A stretch of 64,000 nucleotides of DNA from an uncultured Bacteroidota bacterium (GCA_903829015.1 CAIKOJ010000026.1:1-64000), one strand, 5' to 3'. Counted from the stretch's first letter, positions 26,890 to 35,766 are shown. The notes: generated by a model from the letters alone, not told the origin. Numbers and translations: made by a program.

Positions 26890-27033
26890 TTACTTTTTGT
26901 CGTTCGAATTCAGGTATTTGAAGCAAACGTACAGAAACTCAATAAGCAGTAGGAAGAAAAACACCCACATGAGTGTTGGACCTACATTATTATTAACATT
27001 ATCGTAGAAGGCGCTAAGTATCAATTTGTTCAT
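26890..27033 (-). CDS. Small single-span membrane protein upstream of pdxH
   Basis: A 47-residue ORF starting at an ATG at 27033. It has a polar N-terminus (MNKLILSAFYDNVNNNVGP), one strong membrane segment (about 21-40, LMWVFFFLLLIEFLYVCF) and a charged end. The frame extends upstream to 27144, but that part lacks protein character. Support comes from its end only 4 bases before the pdxH start and a near-promoter TATCTTGC upstream. I do not recognise it. Confidence 0.4.
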   Translation of the reverse strand: MNKLILSAFYDNVNNNVGPTLMWVFFFLLLIEFLYVCFKYLNSNDKK

Positions 27034-27235
27034 AACATTACTATTTGCGCTGCAAGATACAGTTTTACTTTTATTCCCACAATGCCGGGCTATGGCTCCA
27101 ACAATATCCAACGGTAAATCAAAGTTTAAGTACCTTAAATACATCCCAAAAGTCCGTTAAGTCATAAATAGGGGGTGGGTTCATACGGGCATTTAGGGTT
27201 TTTTATGTTACTTTCATTATCTAATTTGCAGCCTG

Positions 27236-28474
27236 ATGTTATTAAGGCATGTGCCATTTCTGAAATCTGTATTTTTATACTCTTTCACCGCTTTTGGTGG
27301 TCCTCAGGGGCATATGGGTATGATGGTCAAGACTTTTGTGCAAAAAAGGAAGGACATAACAGAAGACGAATTACTGGAATATAATGCCTTTTGCCAGATG
27401 TTACCTGGCCCTTCGTCTACCCAAACGGTAATGCTTATAGCCATGAAGCGGGGTGGGGTGCCACTGGCAATCTTTACCTTGTTACTGTGGGTTTTCCCCG
27501 CAGCACTTATAATGGGCGGTCTTTCTTTTCTCATCCATTATTTCGATACCACAGCCGTTGCCGGCAATAAGAAGATTCCCCTGAATTTGTTTTCTTACGT
27601 ACAGCCAATGTCTGTGGGGTTTGTATTCTTTGCCGCTATGCGGATGATGAAATCCAGTATCAAATATGTGGCCACTGCCAGTATTATGCTGGGCAGTCTT
27701 GTGGCTACCTTGTTCATCAATTCGCCGTGGGTGTTTCCTGCACTGCTACTTGTATCTGGTACTATCAGCAATTTCAGCAACAACCGTATCCCCGATGAGC
27801 TACAGAAGCCCAAGAAGATCAACTGGATGCATCTGTGGCTATTTGTGGTTATATACCTGGTAGCAATTATATTGAGTGAGCTGGCATTGCAGGGCCAATG
27901 GCACAATGGCAGGGTGTATCATTTGTTCGAGAATTTTTACCGTTTCGGGGCTATTGTATTTGGTGGGGGGCAGGCATTACTGCCGCTCATGTTCTATCAG
28001 TTTGTTAGCCGCGCAAATACCCATCTGCTTTCGCCCGAGCAGTTGCTCACGGGCTTTGGTATGGTTCAGGCTGTACCGGGACCTGTGTTTGCAGTCTGTT
28101 CGTTTGTTGGTGGCCTGGCCATGAGCCAGTACGGGCCTGTCTGGCAAGCCGTTGGCTGTATTGTGGCCACTGTCGCAGTGTTTTTGCCCAGCACATTACT
28201 GCTGTTCTTTTTATTTCCGGTTTATGAAAATCTGAAACATCATGTTATCATTTTCAGGGCACTGGAGGGAATCAACTCAGCAATAGTGGGTATTATTTGG
28301 GCATCGGGGATCATATTATTCCGCACCATTGCGTTCGACAAGGTTTCACTTGCTTTTGAGTGGAGCAACCTGGTAGTTGTGATCATCACTTTCTGCCTGC
28401 TTAACTTCACCAAAATACCTGCGCCGCTAATTGTAATAGCATGGCTGCTGCTGGGGTGGTCGCTGAATCCGTAA
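27236..28474 (+). CDS. chrA: Chromate transporter ChrA family protein
   Basis: A 412-residue bidomain CHR-family membrane protein. The signature FGGPQGHMGMM (residues 20-30) and LPGPSSTQTVM (about 57-67) of the first domain are echoed in the second by FGGGQALLPLM and VPGPVFAVCSF, with about 10-11 membrane segments in total. Family members with demonstrated activity export chromate; many bacterial homologues have no proven role, so chromate resistance is only the family expectation. It converges on the SCO1 gene with a 6-base gap. Confidence 0.88.
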   Translation: MLLRHVPFLKSVFLYSFTAFGGPQGHMGMMVKTFVQKRKDITEDELLEYNAFCQMLPGPSSTQTVMLIAMKRGGVPLAIFTLLLWVFPAALIMGGLSFLIHYFDTTAVAGNKKIPLNLFSYVQPMSVGFVFFAAMRMMKSSIKYVATASIMLGSLVATLFINSPWVFPALLLVSGTISNFSNNRIPDELQKPKKINWMHLWLFVVIYLVAIILSELALQGQWHNGRVYHLFENFYRFGAIVFGGGQALLPLMFYQFVSRANTHLLSPEQLLTGFGMVQAVPGPVFAVCSFVGGLAMSQYGPVWQAVGCIVATVAVFLPSTLLLFFLFPVYENLKHHVIIFRALEGINSAIVGIIWASGIILFRTIAFDKVSLAFEWSNLVVVIITFCLLNFTKIPAPLIVIAWLLLGWSLNP

Positions 28475-28480
28475 AGCGCA

Positions 28481-29128
28481 TTATGGGTTCTTCTCCTTAA
28501 GCAGGGTATTAATATCTGTTATCAGTTTGTTTACGTTTATAGGATCTAATCCGTCATAGAATCCACGTATTCTACCATATCCATCCACCAGAGTAAAATG
28601 TTGGTCGTGTATGAAATCTTTGTCTATCGTAACGCCCGCTGTATCTTCTTTTGCATTGATCAGGTAGCTGTAGCGTGCCATATCGTACAGTTGTTTCTTA
28701 TCCCCTGTCAGAAACATCCACTGTGCCGGGTCGGCATCAAAACGCAAGCTATAAGATTTCAGTGCCTTTATGGTATCCTTCAAAGGGTCAACGGTATGGG
28801 ATAGGATCAATACATTTTTATTACCCCGAAATGCCTTGTACACCTTCTCCATACTTTCATTCATTTTCGGGCACATGCCTTTGCAGGTAGCAAAGAAGTA
28901 TTCCACCACACAAACCTTGCCCTTGATGTCCTCTTTGGTAATGGTTTTGCCATCCTGATTAACAAACGAAAACGGTGCCACATGGTGGTTCAGGTCATTG
29001 CCTATAATGGGCAACTGTGGTTGCTTATCCTGGTTCTCCCTGATCTTCGGGAAAATATACCCAATGAAGCAGACCGCCAGCAGCATGAAAAAGGAAATTA
29101 AAAATATACTTGTTTTATTCGGTTTCAT
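28481..29128 (-). CDS. SCO1/SenC-family copper chaperone or thiol protein
   Basis: A 215-residue membrane-anchored protein with one N-terminal helix (about 7-25) and a thioredoxin-like SCO domain (about 45-212). The metal/thiol site CKGMC (about 83-87) and the distal His in DFIHDQHF (about 171) are both present, as needed to bind copper for cytochrome c oxidase CuA assembly. VEYFFATCKGMCP and HTVDPLKDT are typical of the family. A TATCTTTG element lies only 4 bases before the start codon. No oxidase genes are nearby. Confidence 0.9.
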   Translation of the reverse strand: MKPNKTSIFLISFFMLLAVCFIGYIFPKIRENQDKQPQLPIIGNDLNHHVAPFSFVNQDGKTITKEDIKGKVCVVEYFFATCKGMCPKMNESMEKVYKAFRGNKNVLILSHTVDPLKDTIKALKSYSLRFDADPAQWMFLTGDKKQLYDMARYSYLINAKEDTAGVTIDKDFIHDQHFTLVDGYGRIRGFYDGLDPINVNKLITDINTLLKEKNP

Positions 29129-29132
29129 GCTG

Positions 29133-29140
29133 CAAAGATA
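29133..29140 (-). promoter_or_regulatory. -7 element TATCTTTG immediately before SCO1-family gene
   Basis: Perfect TAnnTTTG on the minus strand, 4 nt before the ATG at 29128, so any transcript would be leaderless or start within the start codon. It is partly overlapped by an inverted repeat (TAAACCCC/GGGGTTTA, 29139-29166) with no T-run. Confidence 0.35.
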
Positions 29141-29287
29141 AACCCCATCCTGTTAAGACGGGGTTTACCATTCATTTTTAGAGAAAAATATTGTTTTATA
29201 ATAATTGGCTGGCTATTTCACCAAACAAAAACCTCACTAGTGCTATTTCTGAATAGTTATAAGAGGCAATCACAATTAGTGGTTCAA

Positions 29288-32044
29288 CTATTTAAAATCG
29301 CCTGCTTTTACAAACGATATTTTGTTTGCACTCAGGTATTTCTTCATCACGCTGTTTATTTCAGCAGCGGTCAGTTTCTGTAACTTATCGTCCAGTGCCT
29401 GATCCCACATCATTTTCCTGTCAAGGAATAGGTAGCTGTTGAGCGTACCAGCCAGTCTTGAATCCTCAGCACGACCAGATGTGCGGTATTGTATGTAGCC
29501 GCTTTTTGCCTGTTTCAGTTCGTCTTCGGTAATGCCGTCTTTCAGCATTTTGGCCAGTTCTTCATTCCAGGCTGCTTCCAGTTTTACTTTGTTGTCGGGG
29601 TTGTAAATTGCATACGATCCAAATACACCATTTTCATCCATCGTTGGTACCTGCAGGAAAGAACCTACACCATAACTGATACCCTCTTTCTGGCGGATAC
29701 GTGTTGCCAGGCGAGAGTTAAGGAAACCTCCGCCAAATATAAAATCACCCATCCTAAGCGCAGCATAATCCGGGTTGTCATCCCTCATTTTCAGGTTCAT
29801 TCCGCACATCAACATGGCGTTCTTCTTATCAGGAGTTTTTATTTCCTTATTAAACGGTGCCACGTCTTCAAACTTATCAGCTACTCGTGTATATCCCATT
29901 GGTGCTTTCCAATTGGCGAGCAATTTGTCTAGCTGCAGGTTTACCGCTGTGGCATCAAAATCACCTACAAATGCAACTGTTGCATTACTGCTGCCGTAAA
30001 AGTCCTTATAGAATTTCTTAAGGTCACTGAGCGATGCAGCATTGGTAGCTTCCACTTCTTCATCCACACTCATATTGTAATTGATGTGCCCTTTCGGACG
30101 GTGATTCAGATTACGGCTAAATTCGCGGCCTGCTATACTCTGTGGCTCCGACCTGTTCTGTTCCAGATCGCTGATGTTTTCGTTCTTCAGTGTTTTGAAC
30201 TCATCTTCACTGAATGCAGGTTCGTGTAGCATTTCATTTACGAGATCCAGCACCTGTGCCAGGTTTTGTTTAGTGCTCTTAATGATCACGCTCACGTTTT
30301 GTCCACCACCATAAATAGATACATTCGACGAAAGCTTGTCCAGCGTTTCGTTGATCTGTGCCATTGTGTGGTTTTTTGTTCCCCTCTTCAGCATAGCAGC
30401 AGTAAGCGAAGCAATAGTGGCTTTATTTTCCAGTGTCTTTTCATCGCCCAGGCGCAGTGTAATGCGACCTTCAACGGTATTGCCACGGGTAGATTTTGTG
30501 AGCAGTGCAAATTTCGCTCCACCCTGAATGGTACCCCTTGCAGTGCGCTTGTCAATGTTTGCAGGCGAAGGGTCAAATGCCTCGGCTTGAGCAAGTGCTG
30601 CCTGTCCTTTGTAGTCTTTTACCAATGCAGTTACGTCTGGCTGGGTAGGCAGTGTTGCGCGCACCGGATTGGCGGTTGGAATAAACTGACCTACGGTACG
30701 GTTAGAGTTCATAATGTAAGCCTTCACGATCCTGTTCACATCATCGGCAGTTACTTTTTTAAGATTATCGCGATAAATAAACGCCAGTCTCCAATCGCCT
30801 TGTGAAATAAACTCACTAAGCGCCAGACCTATATATTCACTGCTTCTGTAAGCCTGTTCAAATCCGTTTAGGATCTTGTTTTTTGCTTTCTCAACTTCTT
30901 CTGCTGTTACAGGATTGGTCAGAAGTTCGTCAATGGTTTTGTACATGGCGTCTTTTGCTTTTTCCACAGATTTGTCCTTCAGCACATCAGCCGAAATATA
31001 CAGCCATGTTGGGTCTTTAAGTGCAGGGTCATCTGCCGATATACCTGTTGCTAATTCTGTTTTTACCAGACTCTTATACAGGCGCCCGTTAGGCTGATTG
31101 GTAAGTACATCGTTCAGCACATCAAAAGCTGCATAGTCTTTATCAGATCCTGCAACAATATGGTAACCTACAGCAATCGACTGCACATCGCCTATACGGT
31201 TCAGCATCACACTGCGCTCGCCGTCCTGCACTGGTTCTACAGTGTAAGTTTGCTCTAGCACTCTTGTTGGTTTGGGTATGTTGCCAAAGTATTTTACTAC
31301 CAGTGCCAGTGTTTTAGCTTCATCAATCTTACCTGCTACTAACAGTATAGCATTGTCAGGCTGATAGTATTTCTTATAAAACGCTTGCAGATTCTTTATC
31401 GGTACTTTCTCAATGTCTTCTTTAGATCCAATCGTAGATTTACCGTAGTTATGCCATAAGTACATAGTAGATAGTACACGCTCCTCAAGTATTGCAGCAG
31501 GGTTATTCTCACCCGACTCGAATTCATTTCTTACAACGCTGTATTCGCTTCTCAGGTCCTTATCTGCTACAAACGAATTTACCATTCTGTCTGATTCCAG
31601 GCTTAGTGCCCAGTTCAGGTTTTCGTCGCTACCGTTAAACGTTTCGAAATAGTTTGTGCGGTCGTATGAGGTGGTGCCATTAGGGCTGGCGCCGTGTGCT
31701 GTCAGTTCATCAGGTACGTGTGGGTGCTTGGTCGAACCCTTGAACATCATATGCTCCAGCAGGTGCGCCATACCGGTTTCGCCGTACCCCTCCATTCGAG
31801 AGCCCACCATATACGTTATGTTCACTGTGATCTTAGGTTTCGACGGATCAGGGAAAAGCAGCACATGCAGCCCGTTTGGCAGTGTGTACTCTGTTATACC
31901 TTCTACCGAGGTAACCTTTTTAGCACCACCCGGAAGAGAGGCGGCCGGTTTTGCCGGTGCTTCCTTTTTCTGTGCGCCCGCGTCTGTAGCTGATGCTGCC
32001 AGAGCCACCACAAGCGCGCCGGCGAATAATTTGTTTAGTTTCAT
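29288..32044 (-). CDS. Secreted M16-family zinc protease, double unit
   Basis: A 918-residue pitrilysin-family protease with a signal peptide (1-24, ending AGAQ). The N-terminal M16 unit has the zinc motif HLLEH at residues 94-98 (His94, Glu97, His98) and the downstream Glu of the ENNPAAILEE region. A second, inactive-type unit (about 500-918) supplies the R/Y segment near RLATRIRQKEGISYGVGS, so both halves of the clamshell are in one chain. The frame can start 12 codons earlier (TTG at 32080), but that overlaps a TATTTTTG promoter, so ATG 32044 is used. It is predicted to act on peptides in the periplasm. Confidence 0.92.
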   Translation of the reverse strand: MKLNKLFAGALVVALAASATDAGAQKKEAPAKPAASLPGGAKKVTSVEGITEYTLPNGLHVLLFPDPSKPKITVNITYMVGSRMEGYGETGMAHLLEHMMFKGSTKHPHVPDELTAHGASPNGTTSYDRTNYFETFNGSDENLNWALSLESDRMVNSFVADKDLRSEYSVVRNEFESGENNPAAILEERVLSTMYLWHNYGKSTIGSKEDIEKVPIKNLQAFYKKYYQPDNAILLVAGKIDEAKTLALVVKYFGNIPKPTRVLEQTYTVEPVQDGERSVMLNRIGDVQSIAVGYHIVAGSDKDYAAFDVLNDVLTNQPNGRLYKSLVKTELATGISADDPALKDPTWLYISADVLKDKSVEKAKDAMYKTIDELLTNPVTAEEVEKAKNKILNGFEQAYRSSEYIGLALSEFISQGDWRLAFIYRDNLKKVTADDVNRIVKAYIMNSNRTVGQFIPTANPVRATLPTQPDVTALVKDYKGQAALAQAEAFDPSPANIDKRTARGTIQGGAKFALLTKSTRGNTVEGRITLRLGDEKTLENKATIASLTAAMLKRGTKNHTMAQINETLDKLSSNVSIYGGGQNVSVIIKSTKQNLAQVLDLVNEMLHEPAFSEDEFKTLKNENISDLEQNRSEPQSIAGREFSRNLNHRPKGHINYNMSVDEEVEATNAASLSDLKKFYKDFYGSSNATVAFVGDFDATAVNLQLDKLLANWKAPMGYTRVADKFEDVAPFNKEIKTPDKKNAMLMCGMNLKMRDDNPDYAALRMGDFIFGGGFLNSRLATRIRQKEGISYGVGSFLQVPTMDENGVFGSYAIYNPDNKVKLEAAWNEELAKMLKDGITEDELKQAKSGYIQYRTSGRAEDSRLAGTLNSYLFLDRKMMWDQALDDKLQKLTAAEINSVMKKYLSANKISFVKAGDFK

Positions 32045-32077
32045 AACGTACGGTGTTTGATTGAAAACGAATAAAGA

Positions 32078-32085
32078 CAAAAATA
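32078..32085 (-). promoter_or_regulatory. -7 element TATTTTTG of the M16 protease gene
   Basis: Perfect TAnnTTTG on the minus strand, predicted start near 32071, 27-nt leader. It decides the start codon of the protease in favour of 32044. Confidence 0.55.
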
Positions 32086-32280
32086 ATAAAATAACTCAGT
32101 TAGGTAGAGATAAGTTTAGATGCATACACGGGTATCCGACGTCATAATAGCTCAGGCAATGAAATTTTATTAGATTGGGTGAAAATGAAGCAGATGGTCT
32201 ATAGATCACTGATTGTCAATGACTTGTATTTTCAGTAATCCTTTCCTTTTCAAGCTTAACCACTTGCCAGCAAATCACAC

Positions 32281-32311
32281 AAAAAAACCACCCCGGAACC
32301 CGGAGTGGTTT
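32281..32311 (-). terminator. Intrinsic terminator of the rpsF-rpsR-rplI operon
   Basis: On the minus strand a 12-bp stem (32300-32311 with 32285-32296, one G-T pair) closes a 3-nt loop and runs into seven T (32281-32287). It lies 24 bases after the rplI stop. Confidence 0.85.
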
Positions 32312-32334
32312 GTAATACCTGAGTATCTGAAGAA

Positions 32335-32781
32335 TTATTCTCCTGCTACTTCAAAATCAATTTCAACTGTATTGTCTTTGCCGAAGTCGATCGTTGCTTT
32401 GTGCAGACCTGCTTCTTTTACATCGCTGGTAATAGTGATGCGGCGGCGGTCGATCTCATATCCTTTCTGCTCGCGGATAGCACGTGCTATCTGGATAGAA
32501 GTAACAGAACCGAATATTTTTCCGCTGATACCGATCTTAGCACCCACCTTCACAGGAGCTTCTTTCAGTACTGCAATCACATTATTGATTTCAGCGAGCA
32601 GTTTGGCTTCTTTTTTAGCCTGCTGCTTGCGGCGCTCTTCCATTACTTTCGTATTAGATGCACTCGCTTCAATGGCAAACTTGCCTGGTATCAGGAAGTT
32701 GCGGGCGTAACCCGGCCTTACTTCCACCATTTCGTGGGCCGAGCCCAGATTGTCAACGTCTTTTATAAGAATGATTTGCAT
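32335..32781 (-). CDS. rplI: Ribosomal protein bL9
   Basis: A 148-residue bL9. The N-terminal rRNA-binding domain starts MQIILIKDVDNLGSAHEMVEV and contains the conserved GYARNFLIP. A long connecting helix (about 41-75, rich in Lys, Ala and Gln) joins the C-terminal domain, which includes GKIFGSVTS. Third gene of rpsF-rpsR-rplI, 41 bases after rpsR, followed by a strong terminator. Confidence 0.97.
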   Translation of the reverse strand: MQIILIKDVDNLGSAHEMVEVRPGYARNFLIPGKFAIEASASNTKVMEERRKQQAKKEAKLLAEINNVIAVLKEAPVKVGAKIGISGKIFGSVTSIQIARAIREQKGYEIDRRRITITSDVKEAGLHKATIDFGKDNTVEIDFEVAGE

Positions 32782-32822
32782 GATCTTTTTATTTTAAAAC
32801 TGCTATCAAGAGCCTCAATCGA

Positions 32823-33089
32823 CTATTTCAATAGGTCAGTAACGTAAGGTAAAATAGCCATCTGGCGGGCCTTTTTGATCGCTTGTGATACTTTGCGCTG
32901 GTATTTCAAAGAGTTACCTGAAATACGGCGTGGGAGCATCTTTCCCTGTTCGTTGAGGAACCTCTTAAGGAATTCAGCGTCTTTATAATCGATATACCGG
33001 ATACCCATTTTCTTGAAACGGCAGAATTTCTTTGGCCTTTTCTCAATGCGCTGGGTAGTGAGGAATTTTATTTCGTTTTGCTTTGCCAT
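32823..33089 (-). CDS. rpsR: Ribosomal protein bS18
   Basis: An 88-residue bS18. The core [20 protein letters not shown] and [23 protein letters not shown] are the conserved rRNA-contact segments, and the N-terminal basic stretch ([11 protein letters not shown]) has the typical single Cys. bS18 pairs with bS6 in the 30S platform, matching its place 13 bases after rpsF. Confidence 0.97.
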   Translation of the reverse strand: MAKQNEIKFLTTQRIEKRPKKFCRFKKMGIRYIDYKDAEFLKRFLNEQGKMLPRRISGNSLKYQRKVSQAIKKARQMAILPYVTDLLK

Positions 33090-33102
33090 GTTGCTGAAGA
33101 TT

Positions 33103-33468
33103 TTAAGATGCGTTTTCGGTTGAAAGGTTTTTACTGCGTTTTCTCAGGTTATAAGCCACGGCATATTTGTCAAGGCGGGTAACCATATGACGGATGATAG
33201 TTTCATCGCGGTTCATCTGGATCTCCAGTTTGGCGTTTAATTCCGATGGTGCCTGAAACTCCAATACATAGTACATACCAGTGGTTTTTTTCTGTATCGG
33301 ATATGCGAGTGAGCGTAAGCCCCATGCATCCTGGTGTACTATCTGTCCACCATTGTCTTTAATGAAGTCTGAATACTTCTTCTGAGCGTTTTTGTAATCT
33401 TCTTCAGATAATACTGGAGTGAAGATCAACATCAGCTCGTAGCCCTGAAGGCTGTTTTCTGTTGCCAT
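33103..33468 (-). CDS. rpsF: Ribosomal protein bS6
   Basis: A 121-residue bS6 ([16 protein letters not shown] start; [23 protein letters not shown] core; [17 protein letters not shown] end). It forms a heterodimer with bS18 on the 30S platform. It is first in the operon and preceded by an unusually long leader of about 144 nt with a hairpin close to the start, the position where S6:S18 autoregulation is known in many bacteria. Confidence 0.97.
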   Translation of the reverse strand: MATENSLQGYELMLIFTPVLSEEDYKNAQKKYSDFIKDNGGQIVHQDAWGLRSLAYPIQKKTTGMYYVLEFQAPSELNAKLEIQMNRDETIIRHMVTRLDKYAVAYNLRKRSKNLSTENAS

Positions 33469-33483
33469 AGTTAAATTTTAAAA

Positions 33484-33507
33484 GTTAATCCCTTATCCGG
33501 CGGGAAC
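33484..33507 (-). promoter_or_regulatory. Candidate S6:S18 autoregulatory hairpin in the rpsF leader
   Basis: In the mRNA sense, GUUCCC pairs with GGG...AAC around a loop containing CCG (GCCGGAUAA), with an AUU bulge on the 3' side, ending 15 nt before the rpsF ATG. A bulged stem presenting CCG just before rpsF is what is known of the S6:S18-binding mRNA motif. The match was judged by eye only. Confidence 0.4.
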
Positions 33508-33618
33508 TTTGGATACCTTTCAGAGTCGTAAGTCGTAAGCTAATAGTCGTAAGTCTGAGAGACGTTTTACCATAACCTAAAACCGCGGGCCCATCAGGTA
33601 GCCGGAATTTTGGGATTG

Positions 33619-33650
33619 CAAAAGTATGGTATATTATCTTTCCCACCAAA
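33619..33650 (-). promoter_or_regulatory. Promoter of the rpsF operon
   Basis: On the minus strand, TTTG (33647-33650) and TACTTTTG (33619-33626) are spaced by 20 nt. The predicted start near 33612 gives a leader of about 144 nt before rpsF. Confidence 0.65.
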
Positions 33651-33698
33651 AATATAATTGCATAAATTATAGATGGGTCAGGAATTCAGTGTTACAGA

Positions 33699-33723
33699 GC
33701 AGTAAAGGTCTGCTTTTTACTGC
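33699..33723 (+). promoter_or_regulatory. Operator-like inverted repeat upstream of htpG
   Basis: GCAGTAAA (33699-33706) and TTTACTGC (33716-33723) form perfect 8-base arms around a 9-base spacer, 90 bases before the htpG ATG. The arm length and spacer resemble heat-shock operators of the CIRCE kind in geometry, but the arm sequence is different. It could bind a repressor or fold in RNA. Confidence 0.4.
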
Positions 33724-33813
33724 AACTGGGCTTAATTTCTGTCAATTTGTCAATTCTCAGGCTTTGGAATACAAATTGTTGAGAGAGATATAAACCATAA
33801 TAAACATATTTCT

Positions 33814-35766
33814 ATGCAAGAAAAAGGCAACATATCCATCCATACGGAAAACATATTTCCGATCATCAAGAAGTTTTTATACTCAGACAATGAGATTTTT
33901 CTACGTGAGCTGGTATCGAATGCGGTTGATGCAGTTCAGAAGATCAGGCGTCTCTCGTCAATGGGCCAGTATAATGGTGCTCTAGGAGATTCGCTGGTAG
34001 AAGTAGCTTTTGACGCAGACAAAAAGACAATCACTATATCAGATAATGGTCTGGGCATGACCGCCGAAGAGATCAAGAAATATATCAATCAGATAGCGTT
34101 TTCGGGTGCCGAAGAATTTGTAGAGAAATTTAAAGACGCAAAAGATGCCAATGAACTGATAGGAAAGTTCGGGTTGGGTTTCTATTCTGCTTTTATGGTG
34201 GCTGATCAAGTGGAGATACAGACATTAAGTTATCAGGATGGCGCAGAAGCAGCCAGATGGATATGCGACGGTAGCACTGAATTTGAAATAGGACCGGGAA
34301 CCCGCACTCAAAGAGGAACCGACATTATACTCCATGTAAACGCTGATTCGGAAGAATTTCTGGAAAAACACAAACTGGAGGGAATACTCGACAAATACTG
34401 CAGGTTCCTGCCGGTGCCAGTGAAATTTGGAACCAGAAAAGAATATATTGATGACGACTCGCTTCAGGAAGGAGAAGATGATACTGTAGCAATAACTGAA
34501 GATGACGCTTTGGTAGAAGCCAAAGAGGATAAAGCAGAAAAGCCCGCAAGAAAGGAAGTGGAGGTGGACAACATCATCAACAACACTACACCTATTTGGA
34601 CCAAGCCTCCAACAGAGTTGAAAGACGAGGATTATCTGGCATTCTACAGGGAATTGTATCCTATGAGCGAAACGCCGCTGTTCTGGATCCACCTGAATGT
34701 TGATTTTCCATTTAATCTTACCGGTGTTCTGTACTTCCCCAAACTGAAAAACGAAATGGAGGTGCAGCGCAACAAAATTAAGCTGTTCAGCCGCCAGGTA
34801 TTTATTACCGATGAGGTGAAGGACATCGTGCCGGAGTTCCTGATGCTGCTGCATGGTGTGATAGACTCGCCTGATATACCGCTGAACGTGTCGCGCAGCT
34901 TCCTGCAGGCCGACAGCAATGTGAAAAAGATCAACAGCTACATAACACGCAAGGTGGCCGATAAACTGGCAGAGCTGTTCAAAAACGACCGCAAGGCATT
35001 TGAAGATAAATGGAGCGACATCGGCATCTTTGTAAAATATGGTATGATCAGCGAGGACAAGTTCTACGACAAGGCTAAGGACTTCGCACTGATGGGTAAC
35101 ACTAACAAGGAGTACTTTACACTTAGCGAATACAAGGATAAGGTAGCCCCGCTGCAAACAGATAAGAATGGCACTGCTGTTTATATCTACACCAACGATC
35201 CGGCAAAACAGGATTCATTTATACAATCGGCTAATAAGAAGGGTTATGATGTGTTGTTGATGAACTCACCAATCGACAGCCACTTTATCAATCATATGGA
35301 GCGCAAGCTGGAGAAAACCTCCATCAAGCGTGTAGATGCTGATGTGGCGGACAAGCTGATTGACAAAGACGAGAAGATTGATTCAGTATTGAGCCAAGAT
35401 GACAGCAATAAGGTGAAGGGCATTTTTGAACAGGCCATCAATCGCAAAGACATGAATGTAAATGTGGAAGGACTAAGCCCTGATGAACTGCCCGTTACAG
35501 TGACTATGGACGAATTCATGCGCCGTATGAAGGATATGGCAGCCATGGGTGGTGGCGGAATGAGCATGTTTGGTGCCTTCCCGGATAATTACAAGGTGGC
35601 AATTAACGGCAACCACAAGCTTATCAGCCGCATACTCAAAGCTGGTACCGAAGACGAGCAGAAGCAGCTCGCAAAACAGGCATTCGATCTGGCGATGCTG
35701 TCGCAAGGCATGCTCACCGGCGCTGAACTCACGGCATTTGTGAATCGCTCGATTGAGCTGATTTAA
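33814..35766 (+). CDS. htpG: Hsp90-family chaperone HtpG
   Basis: A 650-residue Hsp90. The GHKL ATPase domain (1-205) shows ELVSNAVDA with the Mg-ligand Asn36, SDNGLGM with Asp77, and GKFGLGFYSAF near 118-128. A Lys/Glu/Asp-rich linker spans about 208-252. The middle domain has the catalytic-loop arginine in SRSFLQADSNVKK. The C-terminal dimerisation domain runs from about 535 to 650. The charged linker is longer than that of E. coli HtpG and recalls eukaryotic Hsp90. It is cytoplasmic and has no neighbour on its strand within 90 bases. Confidence 0.95.
   Translation: MQEKGNISIHTENIFPIIKKFLYSDNEIFLRELVSNAVDAVQKIRRLSSMGQYNGALGDSLVEVAFDADKKTITISDNGLGMTAEEIKKYINQIAFSGAEEFVEKFKDAKDANELIGKFGLGFYSAFMVADQVEIQTLSYQDGAEAARWICDGSTEFEIGPGTRTQRGTDIILHVNADSEEFLEKHKLEGILDKYCRFLPVPVKFGTRKEYIDDDSLQEGEDDTVAITEDDALVEAKEDKAEKPARKEVEVDNIINNTTPIWTKPPTELKDEDYLAFYRELYPMSETPLFWIHLNVDFPFNLTGVLYFPKLKNEMEVQRNKIKLFSRQVFITDEVKDIVPEFLMLLHGVIDSPDIPLNVSRSFLQADSNVKKINSYITRKVADKLAELFKNDRKAFEDKWSDIGIFVKYGMISEDKFYDKAKDFALMGNTNKEYFTLSEYKDKVAPLQTDKNGTAVYIYTNDPAKQDSFIQSANKKGYDVLLMNSPIDSHFINHMERKLEKTSIKRVDADVADKLIDKDEKIDSVLSQDDSNKVKGIFEQAINRKDMNVNVEGLSPDELPVTVTMDEFMRRMKDMAAMGGGGMSMFGAFPDNYKVAINGNHKLISRILKAGTEDEQKQLAKQAFDLAMLSQGMLTGAELTAFVNRSIELI

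Larger units (their letters stand above)
33469..33813 (+). other. 345-base divergent region between rpsF and htpG
   Basis: It contains the rpsF leader and promoter (minus strand), three copies of the octamer GTCGTAAG at 33525-33532, 33532-33539 and 33546-33553 inside that leader, and an inverted repeat at 33699-33723 upstream of htpG. No TAnnTTTG element was found for htpG. Confidence 0.6.

Noticed and set aside
29139-29166. Hairpin TAAACCCC/GGGGTTTA as a terminator of the M16 protease gene
   Set aside because: It has an internal mismatch, a long loop and no T-run on either strand; left only as an inverted repeat near the SCO1 promoter.
33525-33553. Repeat array as a CRISPR
   Set aside because: Units are only 8 bases with 0-6 base gaps; no spacers of CRISPR size and no cas genes.
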